Assembly: GCA_033065855.1 (NCBI GenBank)
Contig: JAVXUO010000120.1
Location: 1 to 64,000, forward strand
Source: Escallonia rubra
Lineage: Eukaryota > Streptophyta > Magnoliopsida > Escalloniales > Escalloniaceae
Length of the DNA stretch: 64,000 nucleotides
Direction of reading: 5' to 3'
The position numbers and the translations under genes were made by a program. The notes under the pieces are model-generated. The model was not told the DNA's origin. It did no database searches and was given only the letters and a program-made list of their open reading frames with translations. Positions 1 to 11,770 of this stretch are shown piece by piece (the first letter of the stretch is position 1; each line of letters begins with the position of its first letter).

Positions 1-23
1 AGATGAAGGTGGAAATATAATAC

Positions 24-712
24 TGTTTATATCAAAACACATGGGGCCATTTGTTTTGTTAATGTTGTATTTTATTTGTTTGTTTCAAAACACGTGGGAC
101 CTACTTTTTTTTTTGTGGCCAGCTTTAGCTCAAAGGGAAGCCAATGTTTGACTCTACCCAAGAGCCAACCTTTATGCTAACTAAACTTCGCCATTAAGTT
201 AACTTCAACGCTATGTTGTTTTTCACTACTAAGTTTTCTTCGCTCCTAAGTATTCTTCACCACTAAGTTTTGTCCTCCTCCTCCCCCCACCGCTATTCGG
301 CCATGACAAAAATATATTCTGAAGAGCTCTATCTCTCTCGTGTTACACCAAATTTCTTTACACACTTTGAAACTTTTAGTATCCATATATTCTGATATTG
401 TGTGAGTCGTGGAAGAGGAAAGTAAAGAGAGTTGTTCATGAATGTCTATTGCAAGTGCGTGTAAACGAGGTTAATACTATAGACTAACCCTGAGAGTTGC
501 GTGTCATGAAGCCCATCGCATAAAGCCATTGGTTCCGAGGGCACGAATCAACCTTTTATGACAAAGTTTTTGCTTGATTCTATAGTTTAGAGAGATTGTT
601 CCTACTTATTTTATAGTGTGTTTTATTTATTTTTATATTAATTGTTTTGCTGTTTTGTGTAAGAAAGTGGGATTTCATTACATAATATTTGCAAAAGGAT
701 TTATATACAACA
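24..712 (+). repeat. 5' LTR of Copia-1
   Basis: This LTR aligns along most of its length with 10369-11345 and lacks the Stowaway insertion found there. It starts TGTTTATATC and ends ACAACA. Downstream of 712 I do not see a clear initiator-Met primer binding site, so the primer tRNA is unassigned or the site has decayed. Confidence 0.8.
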
Positions 713-1009
713 ATCTAAAAGGTTGATTAAAATGGAATTGCAACTTCTCGCACAAAAAAAATCATTCTGGACGGAAGCTGAATAGAACATTTTGACGAAA
801 ATAATCATAAAAAGACTAAAAAACCTAGATTTTTTAAAAATCTCATTTGTTCTAACTGGGCCTGTGCATGATCATACTGAAAATTATTCTCAAGTCTTAG
901 AAATGTTAAAACTCCTAATAAATTTTGTCTTAGTACGATTCATAATGTTTTATCTCATTATCGATATAGTGTTTAGAATCATTTCACCTTGCTATAACTT
1001 TATAGGACA

Positions 1010-1179
1010 AAATGGTTAGTAAGTATGAATTTGAGGGTGAATGCACTACAAAGTTTTTAGCAGTTGATGTTTTGCACTATCAATGACTGATGATGAAAGC
1101 ATTGAAACTCAAACAAATGATTTTAAAAATATAGTGCGCGATTTAGCAAAAGAGAGTGACGTTTTACCTAAAGGTTTTA
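1010..1179 (+). pseudogene. Copia-1 gag, 5' half of interrupted capsid region
   Basis: In shifting frames the translation reads like Copia gag (UBN2-type): KYEFEGECTTKFL, then MTDDESIETQTNDF, ending SDVLPKGF at the Gypsy-A insertion. The protein resumes at 6824 with KAKCLVENFPDSWKEF, the usual gag motif that ends in 'PPSWK(E/D)F' in intact relatives. Skipping the insertion and one copy of the target duplication therefore rejoins a coherent gag segment. The N-terminal half of gag before 1010 (713-1009) is too decayed to read with confidence. Confidence 0.6.
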
Positions 1180-2778
1180 TGTAACGCCCCGAAAATTTAT
1201 TAAAATTCCCGGTGCGTAAACGGTCGAATAATCGGAATTTAGAGTAAACCTTACAATATCGAAAGTCTCCCAAACGAAATCAGAAAATCCTAAAATATCA
1301 CAAATATCCTGAATGGTCATTCAGAGCATGCACTAATAACTCCGAAGAGTATATCAATAACTGTCATAGGGCCCAAAGCTTCTATACAATCCAAACATTT
1401 CTCCAACACGGAGTTTCAAAACAAAACCTAAGCAATACCAACATGTCTTGATTAAGTACACTTAAATGTCAATACTAACTTTGAAATAAGGCAGCTAACT
1501 CTTGGTCATACAGCTAGCCCTTCAAATCTGAAATCCCACCTACTATTTACCTGAAAGGAAAATCATTATGGGAATGAGCCAAATGCCCAGTAAGGTCGCT
1601 CAAAGGACCAATCAAACAGAAGCAAATATCTGAGAAACAAAATTTCGGAAACACAAAAATTTCAACGAGGCAGATATTAAACCAAATTTCGAATGTCAAA
1701 TTATATCTGAACACAAAGACTGACACAAAGTTTCAACGGAACGGACACCAAACCAAATTTCAAATGTCAAACTATCTGAATACAAAGACAGACACAAAGG
1801 CAAACCACTTCGACTGAACAGAGGTTAGACCAAATATCAAATGCCAAAATATATCTGAGTACGGAGACATACACTAGAGAGCCATTCAGAAAGCGGTCAC
1901 ATACGTCATCACTGACATATGAGGCCGGTTCAAAAAGTAAGATCGTGATCTCTAGCTCAACTCCTTTGAGCTAGCCCACGTTTCATTCCATGTGGGTAAA
2001 TCAGAAATAAGTTACATACACTGTGACATGGCTCATAAAGTTACCAAAACAAAATCTCAAAATAACTGTTATCAAATATCGGATATGTCAAACCATATTC
2101 AAAGGCTTCAAAATAACATTATCAAATAACAGACTTGTCAAACAATAACTGGAGTTTACGAAATAATGACAATCATAAATCACTGAAACGAATGATATCA
2201 ATATGTCAAATTCTGAGGTCTAACAAATTTCACGGAATTTGAATTTCCCAAATCATAGCATTGAAATCGAGTTATTCATAACCATGGTCAAAATAAAGGG
2301 AAAATAAAGTCACTTAACTCAATTCGAAGAAGTTCAGATTTCAAAAAGAAACTAAGGACTTACATGAGCTATTGGTCCATCGCTCATTCTAATTTCGAAC
2401 TGAAAACTGATTTTCATTCGAATTAAAACTTTTAATTCGAACTGAAAACTTTTCATTGGAATTAAAACTTTTAATTCGAATGAAAACTTCAGAAAGTCGC
2501 TTTACATGATTTAAAAACTTTTTGTTCGAAGTAAAATACTTTCATTCGAAGCAAACCCATTTTCATTCGAAGCAAATCCATTTTCCTTCAACCGAATCCT
2601 TCAGATTCCAAAACTTTAACATCAAATAGTTTTCATTCGACTAAAACTACTTTCATTTGACCAAAAATTTCGGAAACAATCTCAAACCGTTTTCTCAATA
2701 TTATCAAAAAGACCACAAACTTATTTGCTTAAAATCATAATTTCGCACGAGGAAAAGAAATTTTTTTGGGGTATTACA
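1180..2778 (-). repeat. 3' LTR of Gypsy-A, lacking the promoter block
   Basis: This LTR is colinear with 4814-6822 but about 410 bp shorter. The missing part falls near 2400, opposite the right-LTR stretch at about 6030-6420 that holds the CT-rich leader and TATA box. It ends in GTATTACA at 2778. The loss must postdate insertion or come from recombination, because both LTRs of a new insertion are copied from one template. Confidence 0.75.
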
Positions 2779-2795
2779 TTCTCCCCTCCTTAAAA
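2779..2795 (-). promoter_or_regulatory. Polypurine tract of Gypsy-A
   Basis: The plus strand reads TTCTCCCCTCCTTAAAA directly after the left LTR. On the minus strand this is a purine run ending in GGGGAGAA, the plus-strand primer site expected next to a 3' LTR. Confidence 0.7.
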
Positions 2796-4796
2796 ATATT
2801 CCGTCCTCGGAATTTAAAACGTTCCTTAATCATCAACTAACTTCTTGCTTTCCAACACGAGTCAATACATTCCTCATACTATTAACAGAAATTCTGACTT
2901 CGAAACATGCATGGCTTAACTAGCCTACGAAATGGATTGAGCCACAATTACGGCATTCAAAATTTCAACAAATGAAACCAATCCCCAATACGTAACGCCT
3001 CCACTGCGCTACTCTGATAATATATCAAACCATATACTTTACACAATTTGGATAACTTGCTTAACCTCAAGCCTAAGGTGTACCAAGTACTAAGGAATTT
3101 CTCATCCCATATGACGTGTTTTACGGAATTCAAACTTAAGCTTTTTAACCTCCATTGTCATCACCATCCCCAAAATATATTCAGATTGCTCTCAAAATAT
3201 ATGTACTTGGCTAACAAATGAAACACGTTGAATTAAGCTACTCCAGTCAAAATTCAAATCATCTGAAACCAATACAATACCGACAGGCTCACGTTGCGCC
3301 ATTATGATAACACATCAAACCGTAGCCTTGGTACAATGCCTAACATTGACACGCTTAACTTCAATCGTACACCAAAAGTAGTAACCAATCTTCACACTAA
3401 TCACAAAGGATTTATACTCTATAGTCTTCAAATCAAAATTTACACCCATACAAAGTCACAAATAGAGCGATTTAAATACGTCCTTAAAAACATTTCACTG
3501 ACAACTGAAAGTAACTTCTAACGAAAGTTGCTAAATTATTGGTTTGTTTTCCGCCCAATGCTTCACCACACTGTTAGACTTTCAAATATGATTATCCATG
3601 ATTAAATCACCAACATCGAATATTCCAAGATTCTATACTCCAAAAACATTTCATTACTTCAAACACACGGTTACTTAAGGCAACATCAAGCTCAACTTCT
3701 TGCCCATACTTTTCAACTACAAAAGATCACAAACTCAAAATCTAAGGCTTAACTAAATTAAAACCACAAAATGTCTAAGCAATTCAATAACCAAACCATG
3801 AGATCACCTAAAGATCAATATTTCCCCCATCAAATATATATATATTTTTTTACATCAAAATCAAAACCATCAGATAACACTTGAAGCATACCCCGTCAAT
3901 TTAGTCAATATGAATAACCAATATCGACCAGCACTTACTTGTCATACCAAAAGTCGCCACGCTTTCGCTACGCACCCTGATACCTCAAAGTAAACCAATT
4001 CAAATTATTATCAAATTTATCACAGAGAAAAACATTATTCTTAATTTCACATATATCACGCATCCACCAAAGTTTAAGCCTTTAGCTACCACATCATTTA
4101 TATCTATCGGTCACAGACTTTACAGATAGTTTCTAGCTTTCAGATTCATTCATTCAAATATCAGATTCATCCTCTTTTCTAAAGCAATCCATCTTGGTAT
4201 TATTGGAAGACAATCAGTCCATACCCCCAAAATAACATCAAAGCGTTTCATATCTAGAAAATTTAGCAACTCTTAAATATATGTAACCAATACTTATGGG
4301 CCAAGGATTATAAACCATAAGGATCACCACAAGGTTCCATAAAGGTATCTACATATAAATATGTTTCAAATTTCTAGGTTCAACACCTATGTGCCAACAA
4401 AAGGATATCGAAACAACTGAATAAATGGGCATTATGATCTAGTAATGCCAAATCTTACTTTCAAATTCCGCACGAAGTCTTTATCATCATATCAATAATT
4501 TCCTGAGATCGTAACATTTTTCCATACACTATCTGATAGAGGTACTCATAGACATCCAAAGATCATAGTCCTATCGTTCAATTATTCTCCTTGATTAATA
4601 CTTGAAAATATCTGAACTCCAAAAACAACAAACATTCATTCTACTATTGCGTACTCATCCCAAAACCAAGGTTTATGGCCAAATCTCAATCTTGTGCTCT
4701 AATGGGAAATAAATTCCCCAAACTTATTCCACCTTTTCAAGGTTTAATCCCAATCACATATATTTTAGGCTTAGGAGTCTACAGAATCTCAAACCT
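2796..4796 (-). other. Internal region of Gypsy-A, no coding content seen
   Basis: About 2 kb of AT-rich sequence with only short ORFs and no gag or pol motif. A stretch near 3960-4080 (GCTACGCACCCTGATA followed by an AAAGTAAA-type sequence) resembles Gypsy-B internal sequence near 45680-45810. The GGCTTAGGAGTCTACA motif at about 4768-4784 recurs at about 53068-53083. The two elements are therefore probably related. Confidence 0.6.
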
Positions 4797-4810
4797 AAGC
4801 TCTGATACCA
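4797..4810 (-). promoter_or_regulatory. Primer binding site (initiator Met tRNA) of Gypsy-A
   Basis: The reverse complement reads TGGTATCAGAGCTT. TGGTATCAGAGC is complementary to the 3' end of plant initiator tRNA-Met, the commonest primer of plant LTR retrotransposons. It sits three bases inside the right LTR, which makes that LTR the 5' one. Confidence 0.85.
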
Positions 4811-4813
4811 TTC

Positions 4814-6822
4814 TGTAACGCCCCAAAAATTTATCAAAATTCCCAGAGGGTAAACGGTCAAATAATCAGAATTCAGAGTAAACCTTACAATATCGAAAGT
4901 CTCCCAAGCGAAATCAGAAAATCCAAAAATATCACAAATATCCCAAACAGTCATTCAGAGTATGCACTAATAACTCCCAAGAATATATCAATAACTGTCA
5001 TAGGGCCCAAAGCTTTTATACAATCTAAAAATTTCTCCAACACGGAGTTTCAAAACAAAACCTAAGCAATACCAACATGTCTTGATTAAATAGACTTAAA
5101 TGTCAATACTAACTCTGAAATAAGGCAGCTAACTCTTGGTCATACAGCTAGCCCTTGAAATCTGAAATCCCACCTACTAATTACCTGAAAGGAAAAATAT
5201 TGAGGGAATGAGCCAAATGCCCAGTAAGGTCGCTCAAAGGACCAATCAAACATAAACAAATATCTGAGAAACAAAATTTCGGAAACACAAAAATTTCAAC
5301 GGGATGGATATTAAACCAAATTTTGAATGTCAAATTATATCTGAACACAAAGACAGACACAAAGTTTCAACGGAACGGATACCAAACCAAATTTCAAATG
5401 TCAAGCTATCTGAATACAAAGACAGACACAAAGGCAAACCACTTTCGACATAACAGAGGTCAGACCAAATATCAAATGCCAAAATATATCTGACTACGGA
5501 GACAGACACTAGAGAGCCATTCAGAAAGCGATCGCATACGTCATCACTGACATATGAGGCCGGTTCAGAAAGTAAGATCGCGATCTCTAGCTCAACTCCC
5601 CTGAGCTAGCCCACGTTTCACTCCACGTGGGTAAATCAGAAATAAGTCACATACACAGTGACATGGCTCATAGAGTTACCAAAACAAAATTTCAAAATAA
5701 CCGTTATCAAATATCGGACATGTCAAACCATATTCAAAGGCTTCAAAATAACATTATCAAATAACGGACTTGTCAAACAATAAGTGGAGTTTACGAAATA
5801 AAGACAATCATAAATCACTGAAACGAACGATATCAATATGTCAAATTCTGAGGTCAAACAAATTTGACGGAAATTGATTTTCCCAAATCATAGCATTGAA
5901 ATCGAGTTCTTCATAACCACGGTCAAAACAAAGGTAAAAGAAAGTCACTTAACTCAATTCGAAGAAGTTCATATTTCAAAAAGAAACTAAGGACTTACAT
6001 GAGTGATTGGTCCATCACTAATTCAAATTTCGAAAGTAAACCCTTACCTTAATCAAGATTTTGAGAAATATCAATCCTTAAGCTCCACCTTAGAGCTCCC
6101 GAACTTCCCAAGCCTTCTCTCTCTCTCTCTCCACCGCAAGGGAAAAAGAAATAGAGAACTCCCCAAAAAAGCTAAAAAGGGAAAAGAAAGCTATTTATAT
6201 GGGACAAAAAAATCAAGTTTGCATTCGACCGAGAATAATGGTTTCATTCGACCGAAACCAACAGAAGTGAAAATGGTTCAATTTTTTTTTTTTCAATTCG
6301 ACCAAAAATGAGTTTTCGGTCGAATTAAAACTTTTAATTCCGCCGAAATGAGTTTTCGGTCGAATTAAAACTTTTAATTTGAAATAAAACTTTTTGTTTT
6401 TTTTGCAGTCGACCGAAAACTGGTTTCATTCGACTTGAAACTTTTAATTCGACCGAAAACTTCAGTAGCTCTTTACACACAAAAAAAATATTTTCATTTG
6501 ACCGAAAACAAGTTTTCATTCGAATGAAAACTTTAGAAAGTCGTTCTACATGATTTAAATATTTTTTGTTCGAAGTAAAATACTTTCCTTCAAAGCAAAC
6601 GCATTTTCATTCGAAACATAACCATTTTCCTTCAACCGAATCCTTCAGATTCCAAAAGTTTAACATCAAATAGTTTTCATTGGACTAAAACCACTTTCAT
6701 TCGACCGAAAATTTTAGAAACAATCCCAAACCATTTTCTCAATATTATCAAAAAGACCACAAACTTATTTGCTTAAAATCATAATTTTTCACGAGGAAAA
6801 GAAAAAATTTTGGGGTATTACA
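4814..6822 (-). repeat. 5' LTR of Gypsy-A
   Basis: 2,009 bp, starting TGTAACGCCCC and ending TATTACA. It is the longer LTR of the pair and keeps the promoter region. The part at 6215-6725 is full of short variants of ATTCGACCGAAAA, spaced irregularly, which lie upstream of the TATA box in the direction of transcription (U3). Confidence 0.8.
6191..6200 (-). promoter_or_regulatory. Putative TATA box in Gypsy-A 5' LTR
   Basis: The minus strand reads ATATAAATAG, followed downstream (toward lower coordinates) by a GA/CT-rich leader around 6110-6180. The position and composition fit an LTR promoter. The left LTR lacks this segment. Confidence 0.5.
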
Positions 6823-7075
6823 GTTTAAGGCTAAATGTCTTGTTGAAAATTTTCCTGACTCTTGGAAAGAATTTAGTTAAAATATATATACAAAAGAGAC
6901 ATGCAATGGCTCTGCAGGAACATAGTCTATATGAAAGTTTAGGATCAAAATTGAAAAATGCAAATGACTGGTAGGGCTAAGGAAATGATGTCTAAGGTAA
7001 ACGTGGTTGAGGTAGATGCTGATATCATTGCTGCTATGGTGTCAGATATGAGCTTAGTTCCAAAAGTGAAATGAT
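6823..7075 (+). pseudogene. Copia-1 gag, 3' part
   Basis: Continues the gag frame broken by Gypsy-A (KAKCLVENFPDSWKEF), then runs through several stops to AKEMMSKVNVVEVDADIIAAM. I do not see the CCHC zinc knuckle expected at the end of Copia gag; it may be deleted. Confidence 0.55.
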
Positions 7076-7310
7076 GGGTTTTAAACTTGGGTGCCACTAG
7101 GCACATCTATGCTAATGGAGATGTGTTTACCTCATCCTTAAATGTGGGGGAAGGTACATAATTCGGGTATGTTGGTTATAATAAATCCGTACCAAATTAG
7201 AGAAGGGAAGGGTAGTTCTCAAACTCATTTATGGTAAAACCCTTCCACTGTCCGATGTGAGTGCCGATGATCAAGCAAAACCTTGTGTCAATACAACTGC
7301 TTGGTATAAG
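7075..7310 (+). pseudogene. Copia-1 protease remnant
   Basis: The segment around 7076-7120 reads WVLNLGATRHIYANGDVF. This matches the Copia aspartic protease core, normally WVLDSGATRH: the catalytic DSGA is NLGA here, so the active-site Asp is lost. The later text REGKGSSQ corresponds to the usual 'EGKG' segment. Stops follow within about 20 codons. Confidence 0.6.
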
Positions 7311-7419
7311 GCCGGCATTAAGACTTTGTTAGATGAAAATATTGTGACTCTGACCAAAAGTGATGTCTTCGTACGTAAGGTATATCTAAACCAAGGCCTT
7401 TAGGTACTTAATGTTACTG

Positions 7420-8270
7420 AATTGCTTAATGAGAGTGGATTGTCTACCTTTATTACTTGCTTGGTTCTGCTGAATTAGTATATAAGAAAGGGAAAGAGAT
7501 GTGTTTAGTTTCTAATTTTACTGAGTCTGAGCCTATCATAGACAAATATGAATTATGAGCTAAAACTAAAAGTACCAAGAAAGCATGTAAACCTGTCACA
7601 AGCTAAAGTGAACCGCTTGACTTAATTCACATTGAATCAGGTGATTTATAATAAACCATAACCAGAGGTGGTAAAAGGTTTTATGTGATCTTTGTTGATG
7701 ATTGATCTAGATTCAATAGACTCTATTTGTTGAGAACAAAAGATGAAGATCTTGAAATGTTCATAAACTATTAGCCAGAAGTTGAAAGTCAGAAGGATAA
7801 GAAAATTAAAAGGCTTAGAACAGATATAAGTGGTAAATATGGCTCTAATCCATTTGATGATTTCTATTTACAAAATGGGGTTATCCACGAGGTTACTCCA
7901 TCTTATTCACATGAATCAAATGGAATTATTGAGAGAAAAAATAGGACTGTGAAAGAAATGATGATTGCTATACTTGTTAGTTCAGGCTTACCTACCCACC
8001 AACATTTGGGAAGAAACCATTTTTTTCAGACTGTGACATGCGAATAGAGTATCCCATAAAAGGACTACTAAAGTATATTATCAAATTTGGAATAATCGTG
8101 CTCCTAACTTAGAGTATTTGAAAGTGTGGGGGTGCTTGGCAAATGTGATGTTATCTGAGCCTAAAGTAGAAAATTGGGTTCTTGGACTTGTAATTTCGTG
8201 TTTATTGGTTATGCTTAGAATAACATTGCATATAGGTTTTTTTTTTATTAAGAGTGATGCCATAAAAGCT
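7420..8270 (+). pseudogene. Copia-1 integrase remnant (GAG-pre-integrase plus core)
   Basis: Recognisable pieces in order: a pre-integrase stretch (about 7420-7620), LIHIESGDL near 7624, YVIFVDD near 7682, and the hallmark YSHESNGIIERKNRTVKEMM at about 7903-7962, where the 'NG..ER.NRT' motif carries the catalytic Glu. FVFIGYA near 8200 corresponds to the usual 'vFiGY' segment after the core. Stops and frameshifts occur throughout. Confidence 0.7.
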
Positions 8271-8539
8271 AATTTTTTTTTTTTTTGAATCGAACGATGC
8301 TTCTTTCTTTAAAGATTTTTTTCCTATGGAAAATAAGATGTCTAGAACAATTGATGAGTATGCTAGTACCAATAATCCTATTGATGAAACTCTAGAATTA
8401 CTAAGAAGCCAGAGAAGGGGAACTGAAATCAATTTTGGTGATGATTATTATATGTATCTTGTTAATGATGAACAATTTTCATATCATGATGCTATAGTTT
8501 CTATAAATGCGCCTTTTGCGAGAGAAGCCATTAATAATG

Positions 8540-9190
8540 AATAAGATTCCATCATCTCTAGTCCTAAGTAGGAACTTGTAGACCTGCCTTATAAGACTAG
8601 ACCTATCGAGTGCAAATGGGTCTTTATAAAAACTTGAAACGAGATGGTCCAATTGAGAAATATAAGGCACGACTTGTGGCTAAAGGCTACAAGCAGAAAC
8701 ATATATTGATTATTTTGATACATACTCATGTTACTAGAATTGCAACTATTAGATTATTGTTTGTCTTTGCATCCATATCAAACCTTTTTCAGCATCAAAT
8801 GGATGTTAAGACTGTTTTTCTAAATGGTGATTTAGACGAAGAAACATATATAGAGCAGTCCGAAGGATATAATGTCCCTGAACTAGAGTAGAAAGTATGC
8901 AAGTTATTTAAAACTTTGTATGGATTGAAACAAGCTCCTAACTAGTGGCATGACAAATTTGGCAGCGTGATGATATCTGATGGATTGTTAGTTACTTTAA
9001 ATGTATTAATGATACCATTATCATTATATGTTTGTACTTGTACGTTGACGATCTACTTATATTTGGAAGAAGCAATTATAATGTATATGCTACTAAAAGA
9101 TTTTTAGCATCTAAATTTGACATGAAAGATATGGGTGACGCTACTGTCATTTTAGGAATCAAAATCTTAAGGCAGGATGATTCCATCACA
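8540..9190 (+). pseudogene. Copia-1 reverse transcriptase remnant
   Basis: The frame opening near 8610 reads KARLVAKGYKQK, then HQMDVKTVFLNGDLDEE and LYGLKQAPN, all standard Copia RT motifs. After a frameshift the catalytic box LYVDDLLIFG appears at about 9030-9060, followed by FDMKDMGDATVILGIKI. The YVDD residues survive but the gene is cut by stops at about 8891 and 8943 and by frameshifts. Confidence 0.8.
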
Positions 9191-9199
9191 TTTAATTGA

Positions 9200-9810
9200 G
9201 AACATACTCACAATCACTATTTATTGAGAACATACTCATAATCCTAGTGAAGGGCATTGGAATGCAATATACATGTTATTGATATATTTGAGAGGCCCCA
9301 TTGATTATGGACTAACATATTGTGGTCATCCTTCTGCACTTGAAGGTTAATGTGATGCTAAATGGATTTCAAAGTCAGATGAGCTAAAGCCCACTGGTGG
9401 ATATGTGCTCTTACTAGCTGGAGGAGCAATCTCTTAGAAGTTATCCAAGCAAATAGTTACCACTAAGTCGTGAGAGAAGGTGTATTCACAAGTAGAGCAG
9501 CTCAGAATTTCTTTAGTTGATATACCTTCGTGGTATAAACTTAGTTCACCGGTGGTAATGCATTATGATTGCCCAGCTGTCATTGCTTGAGCCAAAAGCA
9601 AAATATATGATGGGAAGAGTCGTCACATCCGGATGTAACATGCTACTGTGAGGCAGTTGATTGAGAACAATACTGTATCTATGGATAATGTGAAGCTAGA
9701 AAGGAACTTTGAGAATCCGCTGACCAAGTCACTAGGGAGAAGCCTAGTGATGGAAGCATCGATGGGGATAAGACTGTACCCAAATTTAGAGACAAAATGA
9801 TGGATGCCTA
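9200..9810 (+). pseudogene. Copia-1 RNase H remnant
   Basis: The segment CDAKWISKSDELKPTGGYV (about 9351-9410) is the first RNase H motif. Later pieces include DIPSWYK, AKSKIYDGKSRHIRM and VKLERNFENPLTKSLG (about 9690-9745), the usual Copia end with 'NPLTK' before the final helix. A short local duplication of TTATTGAGAACATACTCA near 9195-9240 lies at the RT/RNase H join. Confidence 0.75.
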
Positions 9811-10359
9811 ACCTTATGTTCCTGTGAATGAGGTTCAATGGGTAATAACGTATTCATGGAGTCCAAAGGGTAATGTCGTTTTGTGTATATACTTTAAGTT
9901 GGAGGACCATTACAGAAGAGCCTATCCCTATGATGTATGATAATGACAACTGTAGTGTGTGAGGATGAGATATAGCTCTTAATGGCTCCATAGTCCTTAT
10001 TTACTGGTCGGGGTATTCAGCTGCATCACATTCCCTCATGGATACCACCTATATGTGTGCGAGGTTGAGCCTCCTAAATGGGACTTGGGTATGTAGCTAG
10101 AGCACACAAGGATATCTAGGCACGAGGCATGGCCAATTAACGTCAACCCACGAGAACAACCCTGACTAGAGACACTATATGGGCGGTGAGTGTGTACAAT
10201 TCACATTAACAAAATCTAGTTGAAAGAGTATTCATTCGACCATCGTATTTCAGTAGATTCCTTCTCATTTATCCTAAAAAAGGTTCAACCCACGCAATAC
10301 CTCCCAGATGCATAATTTCTCGTCTCTTCTTCTCTTTTGGAGTTTCTGTTTTGAAACAT

Positions 10360-10368
10360 GTGGGGGAC
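10360..10368 (+). promoter_or_regulatory. Polypurine tract of Copia-1
   Basis: GTGGGGGAC immediately precedes the TGTT that opens the 3' LTR, as in most plant Copia elements. Confidence 0.7.
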
Positions 10369-11345
10369 TGTTCCATTTTATGTGTTTGTTTCAAAACACA
10401 TGGAGCTCACCTATTTTTTTTATTGTTATATTTTGTTTATTTCAAAACACTTGTGGTCCACTTACTTTTGTTGTCAAGTTTTAGCTGAAGGGACAACCAA
10501 CCTTTGGCTCCACCAAAAAGCCAACATTTGGCTCAATCCAAGAGCTAACCTTCAGTGCTAAGTAAATTTCAGCACTAAGTTAACTTTAGCCCCAAGTTTT
10601 CTTCACTGCTAAGTTTTCTTCGCTGTCAAGTATTCTTCACCACTAAGTTTTGTCCTCCCTTTCCCCTTATAAATAAGGCCATTTGGCCATGACACAAACA
10701 TATTCCGAAGCGTACTCTCTCTCTCTCTAGTGTTACACCAAATTTCTTTATACACTTTGATATTTTCACTTTCCATTCTGATTATGAGTTACGGAAGAAG
10801 AAAGTAACGAGGGTTAATTGTTCATCAGACTCTGTTGCAATTGCGTTCATACGGGGTTAATGATATAGACTAATCTTAGGGAAACGTGCCGTGAAGCCCA
10901 TTGCATCGAGGCACTGATTCCGGAGGGCTCGAATCAATCTTGACAAAGCTTCGGCTTGATTCTATAGTTTGGTGATATTATCCATACTTATTTTGTAGCG
11001 TGTTATTATTCATTTTATATTATACTATTTCCGTCCCACAAAAATTGATCATATTTCCTCTTTGGGTCGTCCCAAAAAAATTGCTCACTTTCCAAATTTA
11101 GAAAGATTATGTAGGTATTTTTACATATTTACCATTTTTATACTTTTTTAATTCTAATTATCTCTCCACCAACTCATTTTTTCTTTCCTGACCCACTTTC
11201 TTACATTTTATTTTATTTTATTTCTCTCTTCACACACACATATATATGATCAATTACGTGGGACGGACGGAGTATTATTTGTTATTTTGTATAAGAAAGT
11301 GTGATTCCACTACAAAAATATTTGCAAAAGGATATGTATCTAACA
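10369..11345 (+). repeat. 3' LTR of Copia-1, containing a MITE
   Basis: Aligns with the 5' LTR on both sides of a 248-bp insertion at 11025-11272. Removing it gives about 727 bp, close to the 689-bp 5' LTR. It contains CCTTATAAATAAGG near 10663, a plausible LTR TATA region. Confidence 0.8.
11025..11272. mobile_element. Stowaway-type MITE (Tc1/mariner) in the Copia-1 3' LTR
   Basis: Terminal inverted repeats start CTATTTCCGTCCCAC on the left and, read inward from the right, CTCCGTCCGTCCCAC; both continue into a TTGATCA sequence. TA dinucleotides flank it at 11023-11024 and 11273-11274. The 5' LTR has the empty site. No coding capacity; moved by a mariner-like transposase in trans. A second copy lies at 17364-17640. 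Confidence 0.85.
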
Positions 11346-11453
11346 AGTACCGTCAAGAAAAAAACATAGCTTATTTGTTGGCATGAGAAGCCATTCGAAA
11401 GGGAAATGATTTGATTGATTCGGACATAATGAAAGATTAAGAGGGATCAAATC

Positions 11454-11770
11454 TGTTGAGGGATATAAATCCCACATTGGACATATAGTAAATAATACTT
11501 CAACATATCATCCTTATTAGCTTCCCTTCTCATTACCAATTGATTTTGAGTTAGGTGATTTGAAAATGATGTTAAAGCTGGTTGATGTAGGCTCAACAGG
11601 CAAATAAAAAGTTAATTCATCCAAGAAATCTCCTCACACTTGAGGAGGCGTGTTGAGAAATATAAATCCCATATCGGGCACTAATAAATTATTTTCAATA
11701 TATGATTTATTGTGGGCATCTTTCCTCATAATTGGTTTTGAGTTAAATGCTTTCATAAGATTGACCTACT
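11454..11770 (+). repeat. TRIM-like direct repeat pair
   Basis: Two diverged copies of about 110 bp, at 11454-11567 and 11651-11760, both begin TGTTGAG, continue ATATAAATCCCA, and end near GATTTTGAGTTA or GGTTTTGAGTTA. They lie about 197 bp apart. Short LTR-like repeats with a tiny spacer suggest a terminal-repeat retrotransposon in miniature. I see no convincing primer site, so a plain tandem duplication is the alternative. Confidence 0.4.

Larger units (their letters stand above)
1180..6822 (-). mobile_element. Gypsy-A: non-coding, minus-strand LTR retrotransposon inserted in Copia-1
   Basis: Two LTRs (1180-2778 and 4814-6822) both begin TGTAACGCCCC and end GGGGTATTACA. The inner side of the right LTR carries a primer binding site for initiator-Met tRNA in minus orientation (4797-4810). 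The inner side of the left LTR carries a polypurine tract in minus orientation (2779-2795). The element therefore runs right to left. The flanks TTTTA (1175-1179) and GTTTA (6823-6827) match at 4 of 5 positions. The 2.0-kb internal region has no readable gag or pol domain, so this is a non-autonomous element that would depend on a relative. The primer site and TGTAAC-type ends fit Ty3/gypsy, but with no coding sequence the superfamily is an inference. Confidence 0.8.
24..11345 (+). mobile_element. Copia-1, degenerate Ty1/copia LTR retrotransposon
   Basis: The element is bounded by two related LTRs (24-712 and 10369-11345). Both start TGTT, end ACA, and share long aligned stretches such as the TTCTTCACCACTAAGTTTTG block and the end TTTGCAAAAGGAT. 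The flanking 5-mers AATAC (19-23) and AGTAC (11346-11350) match at 4 of 5 positions, as expected for an old target duplication. Between the LTRs the order is gag, protease, integrase, RT, RNase H, which is the Copia order. All reading frames are broken by stops and frameshifts. Two later insertions lengthen it: Gypsy-A at 1180-6822 inside gag and a Stowaway MITE at 11025-11272 inside the 3' LTR. Without these the element would be about 5.4 kb, a normal Copia size. It cannot move on its own. Confidence 0.85.

Noticed and set aside
6003-6311. 102-codon plus-strand ORF
   Set aside because: Lies in the Gypsy-A 5' LTR over the promoter and leader of the opposite strand; no motif.
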